Source: Catenulispora sp. EB89
GTDB lineage: Bacteria > Actinomycetota > Actinomycetes > Streptomycetales > Catenulisporaceae
Length of the DNA stretch: 64,000 nt
Assembly: GCF_041261445.1 (NCBI RefSeq)
Contig: NZ_JBGCCU010000027.1
Span: 62,001 to 126,000, forward strand
Direction: 5' to 3'
In this document: positions 25,404 to 34,437 of the stretch, one piece after another
Layout: the number at the start of each line of letters is the position of its first letter
How positions within the stretch are numbered: position 1 is the first letter of the stretch
The notes under the pieces: generated by a model
Told to the model about the DNA's origin: nothing
Databases searched by the model: none
What the model saw: only the letters and a program-made list of their open reading frames with translations
Position numbers and translations under genes: made by a program

Positions 25404-26519
25404 ATGAAGGTCGGCGTTCCCCGCGAACTCAAGAACAACGAGTACCGCGTCGCGATCACCCCCTCCGGGGTCCACGAGCTGGTCCGCAACGGCCACGAGG
25501 TCTTCGTCGAGAAGGACGCCGGCGCCGGCTCGTCCCTGTCCGACGAGCAGTACGTCGCCGCCGGCGCCACCATCCTGGCCACCGCCGACGAGGTCTGGGC
25601 CACCGGCGACCTGATCCTGAAGGTCAAGGAGCCGATCGCGGCGGAGTACCACCGCATGCGCCGGGACCAGATCCTGTTCACCTACCTGCACCTGGCAGCC
25701 TCCCGCGAGTGCACCGACGCCCTGCTGGACTCCGGCATCACCGCCATCGCCTACGAGACCGTGCAGCTGCCCGACGGCTCGCTGCCGCTGCTGGCCCCGA
25801 TGTCCGAGGTGGCCGGCCGGATGGCGGCCCAGGTCGGCGCGGCCACCCTGCAGAAGGCCAACGGCGGCCGCGGCGTGCTGATGGGCGGCGTGCCCGGCGT
25901 GCAGGCCGCGAACGTGGTGGTCATCGGCGGCGGCGTCTCCGGCATCAACGCCGCGGTCATCGCCAAGGGCATGGGCGCCCAGGTCAAGCTGCTCGACAAG
26001 AGCATCGCCCGGCTGCGCCAGGTGGACGCCGACCAGTTCGGCTCGATCCAGACCCTGGCCTCCAACGCCTTCGAGATCGAGCAGGCCTGCCTGGAGGCAG
26101 ACCTGGTCATCGGCGCGGTCCTGGTCCCCGGCGCCAAGGCGCCCAAGCTGGTCAGCAACGACCTGGTCTCGCGCATGAAGCCGGGCTCGGTGCTCGTCGA
26201 CATCGCCATCGACCAGGGCGGCTGCTTCGAGGACTCGCACCCGACCACGCACGCCGAGCCGACCTTCCAGGTCCACGACTCGGTCTTCTACTGCGTGGCC
26301 AACATGCCCGGCGCGGTGCCCTACACCTCCACCTACGCGCTGACCAACGTCACGCTGCCCTACGCGGTCGAGATCGCGAACCTGGGCTGGAAGGAAGCCT
26401 GCCAGCGCGACCACGCCCTGGCGCTGGGCCTGAACACGCACGCCGGCCAGCTGACCTACCCGCAGGTCGGCGAGGCGCACGGCCTTCCGTCGCTGAAGCT
26501 GGACGAGGTCCTGGCCTGA
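25404..26519 (+). CDS. ald: Alanine dehydrogenase
   Basis: 371 residues, the normal length. The N-terminal catalytic domain begins [20 protein letters not shown] and carries LKVKEP (catalytic Lys, about 74) and TYLHLAAS (catalytic His, about 95). The Rossmann fold has [13 protein letters not shown] (about 172-184). [15 protein letters not shown] and [16 protein letters not shown] are conserved C-terminal segments. The enzyme interconverts L-alanine and pyruvate with NAD and ammonia. The ATG at 25404 has AAGGA about 10 nt upstream; the open frame extends further up but lacks a better start. A strong bidirectional terminator follows. Confidence 0.95.
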   Translation: MKVGVPRELKNNEYRVAITPSGVHELVRNGHEVFVEKDAGAGSSLSDEQYVAAGATILATADEVWATGDLILKVKEPIAAEYHRMRRDQILFTYLHLAASRECTDALLDSGITAIAYETVQLPDGSLPLLAPMSEVAGRMAAQVGAATLQKANGGRGVLMGGVPGVQAANVVVIGGGVSGINAAVIAKGMGAQVKLLDKSIARLRQVDADQFGSIQTLASNAFEIEQACLEADLVIGAVLVPGAKAPKLVSNDLVSRMKPGSVLVDIAIDQGGCFEDSHPTTHAEPTFQVHDSVFYCVANMPGAVPYTSTYALTNVTLPYAVEIANLGWKEACQRDHALALGLNTHAGQLTYPQVGEAHGLPSLKLDEVLA

Positions 26520-26555
26520 CGGCTGACGCTCCGAGCCAACTGAAAACGGCGCCGA

Positions 26556-26586
26556 AAAGGGCCCTGGCAAAGCGCCAGGGCCCTTT
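26556..26586. terminator. Bidirectional terminator between ald and the membrane protein gene
   Basis: A perfect 13-bp stem (AAAGGGCCCTGGC with GCCAGGGCCCTTT) closes a 5-nt loop. The A-flank on one side and T-flank on the other let it serve both convergent genes. Confidence 0.9.
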
Positions 26587-26610
26587 CAAGCTTGCCCGAA
26601 AGGCCTTCGG

Positions 26611-27276
26611 TCACTGCTGGTTGTACGGCGGCTGCTGCTGTCCCTGGTACGGCTGCTGCTGCCCCTGATAGGGCTGCTGTCCCTGGTAGGGCTGCTGCGC
26701 CTGGTACGGCTGCTGGGCCTGGTACGGGGCCTGGTTCGGGTCGAACGCCGGACCCGAGGGGCCGGCCGGTCCGCCCGGACCGCCCGCGCCGCCCTGGAAC
26801 ACCGCGGCCAGGTTCTTGATGTCGCCGCCCTTGGCGGTGAAGTCCAGGTAGGCGAACACCGCGACGATGACCGCCAGCACGACGCCCACGTACGTGCCCC
26901 ACAGCGCGCCGACGCTCACCCCGACGCCGGAGGCGCTCGGGTAGGTCATCCAGCGCAGCAGCAGGACGACCACGGCCAGCACGCTGCCGGCGGCCTCCAC
27001 GAACCCGACCATCAGCGGGGCGAGCGGCAGCCGGCCCATCGCCCCCAGCACGGCCACGGCCGCGACCGCGACGATCAGCAGCACCGAGAACCAGGCCCCG
27101 AACCCGGCACTCCACCCGCTGACGCTGGTCTGCACGCCCATCGCCTTCAGCTGCGAGCTGTCGCCGCCGCTGAGGCCGTACCAGCCGAAGAAGCTGTCGA
27201 TCAGCATCAAAATTCCGCCGGCCACGATGACCTGGCCGTTGCGGCCCAGTCTGGCCTGGAGTTGCTTGAAGTCCAT
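26611..27276 (-). CDS. Four-helix membrane protein with PYQGQQ-repeat tail
   Basis: 221 residues from the ATG at 27276. After a short N-terminal helix (MDFKQLQARLGRNGQ) come about four membrane segments (around residues 17-35, 58-78, 84-106 and 123-145). A Gly/Pro-rich linker and about seven copies of a PYQ(A/G)QQ motif follow to the end. No enzymatic motif is seen. Such proline/glutamine tails are common on actinobacterial envelope proteins and may be disordered or bind partners. It is a single gene, ending at the shared terminator with ald. Confidence 0.75.
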   Translation of the reverse strand: MDFKQLQARLGRNGQVIVAGGILMLIDSFFGWYGLSGGDSSQLKAMGVQTSVSGWSAGFGAWFSVLLIVAVAAVAVLGAMGRLPLAPLMVGFVEAAGSVLAVVVLLLRWMTYPSASGVGVSVGALWGTYVGVVLAVIVAVFAYLDFTAKGGDIKNLAAVFQGGAGGPGGPAGPSGPAFDPNQAPYQAQQPYQAQQPYQGQQPYQGQQQPYQGQQQPPYNQQ

Positions 27277-27458
27277 TGTGCCCGAAACCCCCACAAATTC
27301 AGTGCGTGACGAACGCACGTCCGGCACAGTGCCGGAACGACTGTTTTACGCCATGGGACCCCCACAAGTAAGGTCCCGCCCACAAAGCCCCGAGCAAACA
27401 TCAGCCGAACGACACCCGACCTGCCGACCCATCAGAAACCTGATGGATCGCCGCGGGG

Positions 27459-27464
27459 TACGGT
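27459..27464 (+). promoter_or_regulatory. -10 box of xerD
   Basis: TACGGT followed by 6 nt and then the GTG at 27471, supporting a leaderless mRNA. Confidence 0.6.
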
Positions 27465-27470
27465 GACCCC

Positions 27471-28382
27471 GTGTCCGACGAGCTTGAATACCGTGTCAAG
27501 GCCCATCTGGAGCACCTGTCGGTCGAGCGGGGCCTGAGTTCCAACACCCTCGCCGCCTATCGGAGAGACCTCGCGCGGTACAGGGTTTTCTTGGATACGC
27601 GCGGGCGTGCAAATCTCAGCGATGTCGACCGTTCGGACATCGGCGCGTTTCTTGCGAGCCTCCAGGGCGGCGCGGCGTCGTCCGCGGCGCGGACGATGTC
27701 GGCCGTACGCGGTCTGCACCGCTTTGCGTTGTCCGAAGGCTGGGTCGGCGTCGACGTCACCGACGACGTGGCGCCGCCGCAGGTGCCGCTGCGGCTGCCC
27801 AAGGCGCTGCCGCTGGACGACATTGAGCGGCTGCTCGCGGCGACCGAGATCGACGAGCCCCTGGCGCTGCGCGACAGAGCCCTGCTGGAGTTCCTGTACA
27901 GCACCGGCGCGCGCGTCAGCGAGGCCGTGGCGCTGGACGTGGACGACGTCGACCGCGAAGACCGCACGGTCATCCTCGACGGCAAGGGCGGCAAGCAGCG
28001 CCTCGTCCCCGTCGGCTCCTACGCCTGCCGCGCCATCGACGACTACCTGGTCCGGCTGCGTCCCGAACTCGCGCGCAAAGCCAGATCAGGGACCGCGGGC
28101 GCGCTGTTCCTCAACGCGCGCGGCGGACGGCTGACACGTCAGGGCGCGTGGACGATCCTCGGCGCCGTGGCCGAGCGCGTGGGCCTGGCCGGCAAGGTCT
28201 CCCCGCACACCCTGCGGCACTCGTTCGCGACCCATCTGCTCGACGGGGGAGCGGACATCCGCACCGTGCAGGAGTTGTTGGGTCACAGTTCGGCCACGAC
28301 CACCCAGATCTACACACGCGTGACCGTCGATCGGCTCCGTGAGGTGTACGCCACCAGCCATCCCAGAGCTCTGAACGGCTGA
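27471..28382 (+). CDS. xerD: Tyrosine recombinase XerD
   Basis: 303 residues. The N-terminal SAM-like core-binding domain begins with [17 protein letters not shown], and the catalytic domain holds the full set of residues: Arg in [13 protein letters not shown] (about 147), Lys in [20 protein letters not shown] (His and Arg), [11 protein letters not shown] (His) and the nucleophile Tyr at about 281. XerD with XerC resolves chromosome dimers at dif during division. Its place just upstream of parA and scpAB is conserved in actinomycetes and favours a housekeeping Xer over a mobile-element integrase. A GTG start after a -10 box indicates a leaderless mRNA. Confidence 0.93.
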   Translation: MSDELEYRVKAHLEHLSVERGLSSNTLAAYRRDLARYRVFLDTRGRANLSDVDRSDIGAFLASLQGGAASSAARTMSAVRGLHRFALSEGWVGVDVTDDVAPPQVPLRLPKALPLDDIERLLAATEIDEPLALRDRALLEFLYSTGARVSEAVALDVDDVDREDRTVILDGKGGKQRLVPVGSYACRAIDDYLVRLRPELARKARSGTAGALFLNARGGRLTRQGAWTILGAVAERVGLAGKVSPHTLRHSFATHLLDGGADIRTVQELLGHSSATTTQIYTRVTVDRLREVYATSHPRALNG

Positions 28383-28420
28383 TCGCGGTACGCTGACCGC
28401 TCGGGAAGCGCAGTCGCGCG

Positions 28421-28459
28421 GGGTGTCACGGGTACTCGGATGTGTACTGTGACACACCC
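28421..28459. terminator. Hairpin after xerD
   Basis: GGGTGTCAC pairs with GTGACACACCC (a two-base bulge) around about 19 nt, 40 bp after the xerD stop. It could be a terminator or a protein-binding dyad in front of the parA promoter. It does not match the parS consensus. Confidence 0.45.
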
Positions 28460-28577
28460 GTGACCAACCATCCTGATATGAGATGACAGATAGCGGCCGC
28501 GCATACCGGTTCGGGTGATTTATCTCCTGTTTTCCGCCAGGAACCGGGTTGAAACGACCCCTGTGTGTCTCATTGCC

Positions 28578-28606
28578 TTGCTGTAATGACACCGTGCCCA
28601 TAGAGT
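28578..28606 (+). promoter_or_regulatory. Probable sigma-70-type promoter of parA
   Basis: TTGCTG (28578-28583) and TAGAGT (28601-28606) are separated by exactly 17 bp. Transcription would start near 28613, leaving a leader of about 42 nt with AAGGAGG before the GTG. Confidence 0.65.
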
Positions 28607-28654
28607 CACTCCAGCGATGAGAGTGGGCAAGTCGGTAAGGAGGTAGAACGACTT

Positions 28655-29809
28655 GTGAATGAGTCGACATTTGCCGCCGGTCAGGTGGTAGCACCGACCT
28701 CCGCCGCCCAGGGCGGCTCCGCCGGCGCGATGGCGTCTCAGACGGGGATCACGCCTGCTCCTCGTAATCCACAGCGTTCCGAGGACATGATGAACACGAC
28801 TGACAAGACCTCCGACGCCGCTCGCGCCGGAGTGGAGTTCGACGATCCCTACGGCATCATCGAGGACGAACTCCGCTACCAGGACGGGTTCGACCCGGAC
28901 GCGGAGATAGAGCCGGACCCCGACTACGCCGCCACGCTCGCGCCGGACCCGGCGACGCAGCGCCGCGAGCGGGTGGGGCCGACCGGCCGTCCGATGCCGC
29001 GGTTCCCGGTGCCCCGCCCCCCGGTCGAGCACGGCCCGGCGCGCATCATCGCGATGTGCAACCAGAAGGGCGGCGTCGGGAAGACCACGTCGACCATCAA
29101 CCTGGGCGCCGCGCTGGCCGAGTACGGGCAGAAGGTGCTGCTGGTCGACTTCGACCCGCAGGGCGCGCTGTCGGTGGGCCTGGGCGTGAACCCGATGGAG
29201 CTGGACCGCACGGTCTACAACCTGCTGATGCACCGCGGGGTGAACGTCGAGGACGTGCTGCTCAAGACGGTGACGCCGGGCATGGACCTGCTGCCGTCGA
29301 ACATCGACCTGTCGGCCGCCGAGGTGCAGCTGGTCACCGAGGTCGCCCGGGAGTCGGCGCTGGCGCGCACGCTCAAGCCGGTGATGCAGGACTACGACTT
29401 CATCATCATCGACTGCCAGCCCTCGCTGGGCCTGCTCACCGTCAACGCGCTGACGGCCGCGCACAGCGTGATCGTCCCGCTGGAGTGCGAGTTCTTCGCG
29501 CTGCGCGGCGTGGCGCTGCTGACCGAGACCATCGAGAAGGTCCGCGAGCGGCTGAACCCGGAGCTGGAGCTCGACGGCATCCTGGCCACGATGTACGACG
29601 CCCGCACCGTGCACGGCCGCGAGGTGCTGGCCCGCGTGGTCCAGGCCTTCGGCCCGCAGGTGTTCCACACCGTGATCGGCCGCACCGTCCGCTTCCCGGA
29701 GACCACCGTCGCCGGCGAGCCCATCACCTCGTACGCCTCGGCATCGGTCGGCGCCGCCGCCTACCGCCAGCTGGCGAGGGAGGTTCTGGTCCGGTGCCAC
29801 GCCGGGTGA
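28655..29809 (+). CDS. ParA/Soj-family ATPase of the scp locus
   Basis: 384 residues. The first ~125 residues are acidic and low-complexity, then the deviant Walker A motif QKGGVGKTT (about 138-146), VLLVDFDPQGALSVGLG and the Walker B strand IIIDCQPSLGLLTVNAL. ParA ATPases bind DNA in the ATP form and position or segregate DNA or other cargo. There is no adjacent parB or parS; the partner may be the ribbon-helix-helix-like protein encoded next. This is the actinobacterial paralogue near scpAB, not the parAB pair near oriC. The GTG at 28655 follows AAGGAGG (28636-28642). Confidence 0.9.
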   Translation: MNESTFAAGQVVAPTSAAQGGSAGAMASQTGITPAPRNPQRSEDMMNTTDKTSDAARAGVEFDDPYGIIEDELRYQDGFDPDAEIEPDPDYAATLAPDPATQRRERVGPTGRPMPRFPVPRPPVEHGPARIIAMCNQKGGVGKTTSTINLGAALAEYGQKVLLVDFDPQGALSVGLGVNPMELDRTVYNLLMHRGVNVEDVLLKTVTPGMDLLPSNIDLSAAEVQLVTEVARESALARTLKPVMQDYDFIIIDCQPSLGLLTVNALTAAHSVIVPLECEFFALRGVALLTETIEKVRERLNPELELDGILATMYDARTVHGREVLARVVQAFGPQVFHTVIGRTVRFPETTVAGEPITSYASASVGAAAYRQLAREVLVRCHAG

Positions 29810-30402
29810 GGATGCCCGCGGCTGACGAGCTGTTCCGCACCACGGCCGGCAACGGCACGCTGGTGCGCGAGGGCCGGGAGGCCCGCGAGGACGAGAGCGC
29901 CGAGCGTCCGCCGGGCCGCGACCGGGGCGACCGGGGCGACCGGGGTCACACTCCGGTCGCGCCGCCGGCCGCGTCCGACGCGGCCGGGCCGAAGGCGCCG
30001 GGCAAGACGGTGCCCGCGCCGGCGGTCTCCGCCGAGGAGGCGGCGGCCGCGGTACAGGCTTCAGCGACGTCGGCGACTTCAGCGGCATCGGCGGCATCGG
30101 CGGCTGAGCCGGCGGTTCCGGCACCGGAAGTCGCCCCGCCGGCCCCGCCGGCTCAAACCCGCAAGGTCACGGCCCCGCGCCGGCCGAGCGGCCGCGAGCG
30201 CCACGACGAGAAGATCACCGTCTACGTGTCCCCGGACGAGCTCATCGGCTTGGAGCACGCGCGCATCATGCTGCGCGGCGAGTACGGCCTGGCGGTGGAC
30301 CGCGGGCGCATCGTGCGCGAGGCCGTGGCCGCGCTGCTGGCCGACCTCGACGCGCGCGGGCGGGACAGCATCCTGGTCAAGCGGCTGTCGGCCGGCGGGT
30401 GA
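29794..30402 (+). CDS. Ribbon-helix-helix-like DNA-binding protein, possible ParA partner
   Basis: 202 residues from a GTG with GGGAGG 10 nt upstream, overlapping the end of parA by 16 bp; an ATG at 29812 is the alternative start. The first ~140 residues are Ala/Pro-rich and probably disordered, with a short Asp-Arg-Gly repeat. The last ~60 residues (EKITVYVSPDELIGLEHARI, then GRIVREAVAALLADLDARG) look like a ribbon-helix-helix or CopG-type fold. Small DNA-binding partners of this type are known beside ParA ATPases, so it may act as centromere-binding or adaptor protein. That function is inferred. Confidence 0.72.
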   Translation: MPRRVRMPAADELFRTTAGNGTLVREGREAREDESAERPPGRDRGDRGDRGHTPVAPPAASDAAGPKAPGKTVPAPAVSAEEAAAAVQASATSATSAASAASAAEPAVPAPEVAPPAPPAQTRKVTAPRRPSGRERHDEKITVYVSPDELIGLEHARIMLRGEYGLAVDRGRIVREAVAALLADLDARGRDSILVKRLSAGG

Positions 30403-30406
30403 CCGC

Positions 30407-30412
30407 TAGAGT
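30407..30412 (+). promoter_or_regulatory. -10 box of scpA
   Basis: TAGAGT followed by 6 nt and then the GTG at 30419, so scpAB probably has its own leaderless mRNA in addition to any read-through from parA. Confidence 0.6.
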
Positions 30413-30418
30413 GCAAGC

Positions 30419-31432
30419 GTGACTCTGGAAGTGGACCAAGCCGCGGCGGATGCGGATGCGGCGAGTGCGGGGGACGTGGCGGACGCGTCCAGCACTCCTG
30501 GCACGTCCGATGCCGCTGCGGCCGAGGCTGCTCCCGCCGAGAAAGCCCCGGCCGGCACCGAGGACACCGCGGTCCGCGTCGAGGGCTTCCAGGTCAGCCT
30601 CCCGGAGTTCGAGGGCCCCTTCGACCTGCTCCTGGGCCTGATCGCCAAGCACAAACTGGACGTCACCACCCTGGCGCTGTCCAAGGTCACCGACGAGTTC
30701 ATCGCCTACATCCGCGCCATGGGCGACTCCTGGGACCTGGACCAGGCCTCGGAGTTCCTGGTCATCGCCGCGACCCTGCTGGACCTGAAGGCAGCGCGTC
30801 TCCTCCCGGCCGCCGAGGTCGAGGACGAAGGCGACCTGGCCCTGCTGGAAGCGCGCGACCTGCTGTTCGCCCGCCTGCTCCAGTACAAGGCCTACAAGCA
30901 GGTCGCCACCGACCTCGGCCGCCGCCACGCCGCCGCCGGCCGCATGTTCCCGCGCTCGGTGAAGCTGGAACCGTCCTTCGCGGACCTGCTCCCCGAAGTG
31001 ATCATCAACCTCACCCCCGAGCAGTTCGCCGCCCTTGCGATCAAGGCCATGACCCCGAAGACCCCGCCGGAGGTCTCGGTCACGCACCTGCACGGCAGCA
31101 AGGTCAGCGTCCGCGAACAGGTGGCGGTCCTGATCGCGAAGATGCGCGAGTTCCGCAAAGCCTCCTTCGAAAAGCTGTGCGAAGACGCCCCGGACACCCT
31201 GACCATCGTCGCCCGCTTCCTCGGCCTCCTGGAACTCTTCCGCGAAGCGGCGGTGATGTTCGACCAGCCCGACGCCTTCGCCGAACTGACCATCTCCTGG
31301 ACCGGCACCGAGGAAGGCGACCTGAAGGTCGCGGTCGACGAGTTCGACCGCAGCGCCCCGGCGGACGAGGAGACGGCCGAGGCGGAGCTGGAAGCGGTGG
31401 ACGAACAGTGGGAAGCGGGAGAGCTGGAATGA
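30419..31432 (+). CDS. scpA: Segregation and condensation protein A
   Basis: 337 residues. After an Ala-rich extension of about 50 residues, the ScpA/kleisin N-terminal signature FQVSLPEFEGPFDLLLGLI and KHKLDVTTLALSKVTDEFI are present. The middle binds ScpB, and the C-terminal winged-helix region (LTIVARFLGLLELFREAAV) should contact the SMC head. ScpA, ScpB and SMC form the bacterial condensin. The stop codon overlaps scpB (ATGA), so the two are translationally coupled. Confidence 0.95.
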   Translation: MTLEVDQAAADADAASAGDVADASSTPGTSDAAAAEAAPAEKAPAGTEDTAVRVEGFQVSLPEFEGPFDLLLGLIAKHKLDVTTLALSKVTDEFIAYIRAMGDSWDLDQASEFLVIAATLLDLKAARLLPAAEVEDEGDLALLEARDLLFARLLQYKAYKQVATDLGRRHAAAGRMFPRSVKLEPSFADLLPEVIINLTPEQFAALAIKAMTPKTPPEVSVTHLHGSKVSVREQVAVLIAKMREFRKASFEKLCEDAPDTLTIVARFLGLLELFREAAVMFDQPDAFAELTISWTGTEEGDLKVAVDEFDRSAPADEETAEAELEAVDEQWEAGELE

Positions 31433-32355
31433 GCGACGACTGGGAGTACGAGAGCCCGGAGTACGCCGCCGAGGGCGACGACGGCGCTGCTGCCGAGACG
31501 GCTTCCGCTGCCGCCGAATCTTCGGCTGCCGGCGAGCAGGCCGCCGGGCCCGCTGCTGCCGCCGCTGCCGAGTCTTCGGCCGCCGACCAGGTTGCTGAGC
31601 CTGCTGAATCGCCCGCTGCCGAGGCTTCTGCTGGCGCCGATCAGGTCGCTGAGCCTTCTCTGCCGCGCGCCGAGCCCGCCATCACCACCGCCTTCCCCGC
31701 CCCGCGCAGCGAATCCAAGTCCCCGCTGCCGTCCCCGCGCACCGAGGCCGAGCCCTCCCTCGCCGCCCTCGACGAAGCCACCTGGCAGCTCTCCACCGAC
31801 ATGGCGCCCCTCCCGCCGCTGCGGCAGTGCCTGGAGGCGATCCTCCTGGTGGTCGAGGAACCGGTCGCCGACGTCGTCCTGGCTCAGATCACCGAGCGCC
31901 CGCGCGACGAGGTCGTCCAGACTCTCCACGAGCTTTCCGCCGAGTACACCGAGCAGCAGCGCGGCTTCGACCTCCGGCAGGTTGCCGGCGGCTGGCGCCT
32001 CTACACTCGCGCGGCGTGTGCGCCGCTCGTCGAGAAGTTCGTTCTCGACGGTCAGCAGGCCAAGCTCAGTCAGCCCGCGCTGGAGACCCTCGCCGTCGTC
32101 GCGTACCGCCAGCCGGTCAGCCGGTCGCGCATCTCTGCGGTGCGCGGCGTGAACTGCGACGGCGTCATGCGCACGCTGCTCACCCGCGGCCTGATCGAGG
32201 AGGCCGGCACCGACGTGGACTCCGGCGCCATCCTCTACCGCACCACGCTTCTCTTCCTGGAGAAGATGGGCATGCGCACGCTCGACGAGCTGCCGGAGCT
32301 GGCACCGTTGCTGCCCTCGGTGGAGTCGATGGAGGAAAACGAGTCGCTGGCCTGA
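31429..32355 (+). CDS. scpB: Segregation and condensation protein B
   Basis: 308 residues from the ATG overlapping the scpA stop. Residues 1 to about 120 are an acidic Ala/Glu-rich tail that most ScpB proteins lack. Two winged-helix domains follow: PLRQCLEAILLVVEEPV and GWRLYTRAACAPLVEKF, then ALETLAVVAYRQPVSRSRIS, AVRGVNCDGVMRTLLTRGLI. ScpB dimers bind ScpA and help load SMC near the origin. The two-gene order and overlap are conserved across bacteria. Confidence 0.94.
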   Translation: MSDDWEYESPEYAAEGDDGAAAETASAAAESSAAGEQAAGPAAAAAAESSAADQVAEPAESPAAEASAGADQVAEPSLPRAEPAITTAFPAPRSESKSPLPSPRTEAEPSLAALDEATWQLSTDMAPLPPLRQCLEAILLVVEEPVADVVLAQITERPRDEVVQTLHELSAEYTEQQRGFDLRQVAGGWRLYTRAACAPLVEKFVLDGQQAKLSQPALETLAVVAYRQPVSRSRISAVRGVNCDGVMRTLLTRGLIEEAGTDVDSGAILYRTTLLFLEKMGMRTLDELPELAPLLPSVESMEENESLA

Positions 32356-32482
32356 CACGCCGGCCTCATCCGCGCTGGTGGCGGCATTTCGACCCACGCC
32401 GAAACCGGGATGAATCAGGCATCGATCATCTCTGTGTCAACTGAGCAATACGTTGTCGGCGCGGCCCACTACTCTTCCCGCC

Positions 32483-33196
32483 ATGACCGAACCTCAAACC
32501 AACCAGCCGCCCTACCAGGGCATATCTGGTCCCGGCGGGAGCTACGCGCCGGTTCAGGACCAGATGCCCTATGGTGCGCAGCCGCAGAACCCCTATGGCC
32601 AGCAGAACCCGCATGGCCAGCAGCAGAACCCTTACGCCCAGGCCCCGCAGAACCCGTACGGCAACGGCGGCCCCGCCAACTACGGCCCGGCCCCCAAGCG
32701 CAAGCGCCGCCCGATCCTGCTGTACGTCCGCCTCGGCGTGGTCGCCGTCATCGTGATCGGTGGCGGCATCAGCTACCTGGTCAACAACGCCCACAAGTCC
32801 CACCGCGACGCCTCCGGCACCATCAGCAAGGCCGGCACCCTGGACGCCGTCAGCCTCCACGCCGGCGACTGCTACGAGAAGCCGACCGACGCCGCGACCG
32901 GCTTCGCCTCGGTGAAGGCGATCCCCTGCACCCAGCCCCACGACGCGCAGGCGTTCTACAGCTTCACCTACCCCGGTGCCACCTCCGTGGCCCCGACCGA
33001 CGACGAGCTGACGACCAACGCCCAGCCGCTCTGCGAAAGCGCGGCCAAGACCAAGGTCGACGAGTCCAAGCTGCCGCAGAACGCGCAGCCGAGCATGCTC
33101 TTCGCCGACGACAGCACCTGGGCGCAGGGCTACCATGACATCACCTGCGTCTACGAGAACGACACCGACTACACCGGCTCCATCATCAAGAGCTGA
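32483..33196 (+). CDS. Septum-formation-like single-pass membrane protein
   Basis: 237 residues from the ATG at 32483, placed 7 nt after the -10-like TACTCT (32470-32475). A cytoplasmic Pro/Gln/Tyr-rich segment (about 1-72, with several NPYGQQ-like units) precedes a membrane helix (LYVRLGVVAVIVIGGGISYL, about 80-99). The extracytoplasmic part has AGDCYEKPTD and VKAIPCTQPHDAQAFYSF, resembling the septum-formation domain (GDC...VpC..PH). The function of that family is poorly defined. A 14-bp repeat carries the stop codon. Family match is by motif. Confidence 0.7.
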   Translation: MTEPQTNQPPYQGISGPGGSYAPVQDQMPYGAQPQNPYGQQNPHGQQQNPYAQAPQNPYGNGGPANYGPAPKRKRRPILLYVRLGVVAVIVIGGGISYLVNNAHKSHRDASGTISKAGTLDAVSLHAGDCYEKPTDAATGFASVKAIPCTQPHDAQAFYSFTYPGATSVAPTDDELTTNAQPLCESAAKTKVDESKLPQNAQPSMLFADDSTWAQGYHDITCVYENDTDYTGSIIKS

Positions 33197-33232
33197 ACGG
33201 CCAGAGCTGAACAGCCAGAGCTGAACGGCCAG
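33191..33232 (+). repeat. Three 14-bp repeats at a stop codon
   Basis: AGCTGAACGGCCAG is repeated three times, the middle copy with one change, beginning at the last codon of the upstream gene. The first copy supplies the TGA stop (33194-33196). The 14-bp unit shifts the frame, so later copies do not repeat the stop in frame. Confidence 0.85.
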
Positions 33233-33326
33233 AGCCAGACGGCCGCCGGCCCGCACACATCGGGCGTGTAGCCCGGCTGAACGAGGGCGGACGAGCGGGG
33301 GTCCCAGATAGGGGACAATGGTTGCC

Positions 33327-34337
33327 ATGAACACCCCCGCTCGCCGTTCCCAGCCCAGTAAGTCCGGTGGAGGCCGCGGCTCCGGCTCCGCCGGTGGATC
33401 CCGGGGATCCGGCTCCGGCGGCTCTGGCGGCTCCGCGGGCTCCCGGCAGACCGGAGCGGGATCCGGCGGACGCAAGCCCGCCCCCGCCGGCGGACGTTCC
33501 CCCGGCAAGTCCAGCGCCCGCCCCGCAGGCGCCGGTTCCGGCTCTGCATCCGGTGCCGGAGCAACCTCCGGCGGCCGCGACTGGCGCGACTACGACCCCT
33601 TCGCCGACCCCAACGAAGAAGGCGTCCGCCTCCAGAAAGTCCTGGCCCAGGCCGGCGTCGGCAGCCGCCGTGTCAGCGAGGACCTGATCGCCGCCGGCCG
33701 CGTCGAGGTCAACGGCGAGATCGTGCGCCACCAGGGCATGCGCGTGGACCCCGAGACCGCGGTGATCCGCGTGGACGGCATGCGCATCTCCACCGCCGAG
33801 GGCATCGTCCACTTCGCCTTCAGCAAGCCGGTCGGCGTGGTCTCCGCGATGGACGACCCGGACCGCCCCAACCTCGGCGACTACGTCCGCGGCCGCAACG
33901 AGCGCCTGTTCCACGTCGGCCGCCTCGACATCGACACCGAGGGCCTGATCCTGCTCACCAACGACGGCGAGCTCGCGCACCGGCTGGCGCACCCCTCCTA
34001 CGAGATCCGCAAGGTCTACCGCGCGCAGGTCTACGGCACCGTCCCGAAGGACCTGGGCCGCCGCCTGCGCGAGGGCGTGGACCTGGAGGACGGCCTGGCC
34101 CGCGTGGACCACTTCCGCCTCCTGGACTCCGTGGGCCGCAACGCGCTGGTGGAGATCACCATCCACGAGGGCCGCAACCGCATCATCCGCCGCATCATGG
34201 AGGCCGTCGGGCTCCCGGTGCGCGGCCTGGTGCGGACCAAGTTCGGGCCGATCTCGCTCGGCGACCAGAAGCAGGAGCGGCTGCGTCCGCTCAACAAGGA
34301 AGAGGTCGGCGCGATCTACAAGGCCGTCGGGCTCTAA
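33327..34337 (+). CDS. Ribosomal large-subunit pseudouridine synthase (RluB/RsuA family)
   Basis: 336 residues. The N-terminal ~85 residues are Ser/Gly-rich and disordered. An S4 RNA-binding domain (VRLQKVLAQAGVGSRRVSED) and the RsuA/RluB catalytic domain follow, with GRLDIDTEGLILLTNDG (catalytic Asp at about 201) and RNRIIRRIMEAVG. It converts a specific uridine of 23S rRNA to pseudouridine; RluB is likely from the scpAB context. The ATG at 33327 is preferred over 33318 because a -10-like GACAAT (33314-33319) lies 7 nt upstream. A bidirectional terminator follows. Confidence 0.9.
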   Translation: MNTPARRSQPSKSGGGRGSGSAGGSRGSGSGGSGGSAGSRQTGAGSGGRKPAPAGGRSPGKSSARPAGAGSGSASGAGATSGGRDWRDYDPFADPNEEGVRLQKVLAQAGVGSRRVSEDLIAAGRVEVNGEIVRHQGMRVDPETAVIRVDGMRISTAEGIVHFAFSKPVGVVSAMDDPDRPNLGDYVRGRNERLFHVGRLDIDTEGLILLTNDGELAHRLAHPSYEIRKVYRAQVYGTVPKDLGRRLREGVDLEDGLARVDHFRLLDSVGRNALVEITIHEGRNRIIRRIMEAVGLPVRGLVRTKFGPISLGDQKQERLRPLNKEEVGAIYKAVGL

Positions 34338-34380
34338 AGAGCACTACAGAAAAGCGCCACAGAAAAGCACCACCAACGCG

Positions 34381-34409
34381 AAGCGCCCCCGGATCATCCG
34401 GGGGCGCTT
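34381..34409. terminator. Bidirectional terminator between the rluB-type gene and the MFS gene
   Basis: AAGCGCCCCCGGAT and its complement form a stem of about 13 bp with a very short loop, between convergent genes. Confidence 0.85.
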
Positions 34410-34437
34410 CGCGATTTACTTCAGTACTTCAGGCACC

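Noticed and set aside
27471-28382. Integrase of a mobile element
   Set aside because: The recombinase has XerD length and motifs and lies in the conserved xerD-parA-scpAB order, with no attachment site or phage genes.
28421-28459. parS centromere site
   Set aside because: The dyad does not match the conserved parS palindrome and fits a hairpin or terminator after xerD better.
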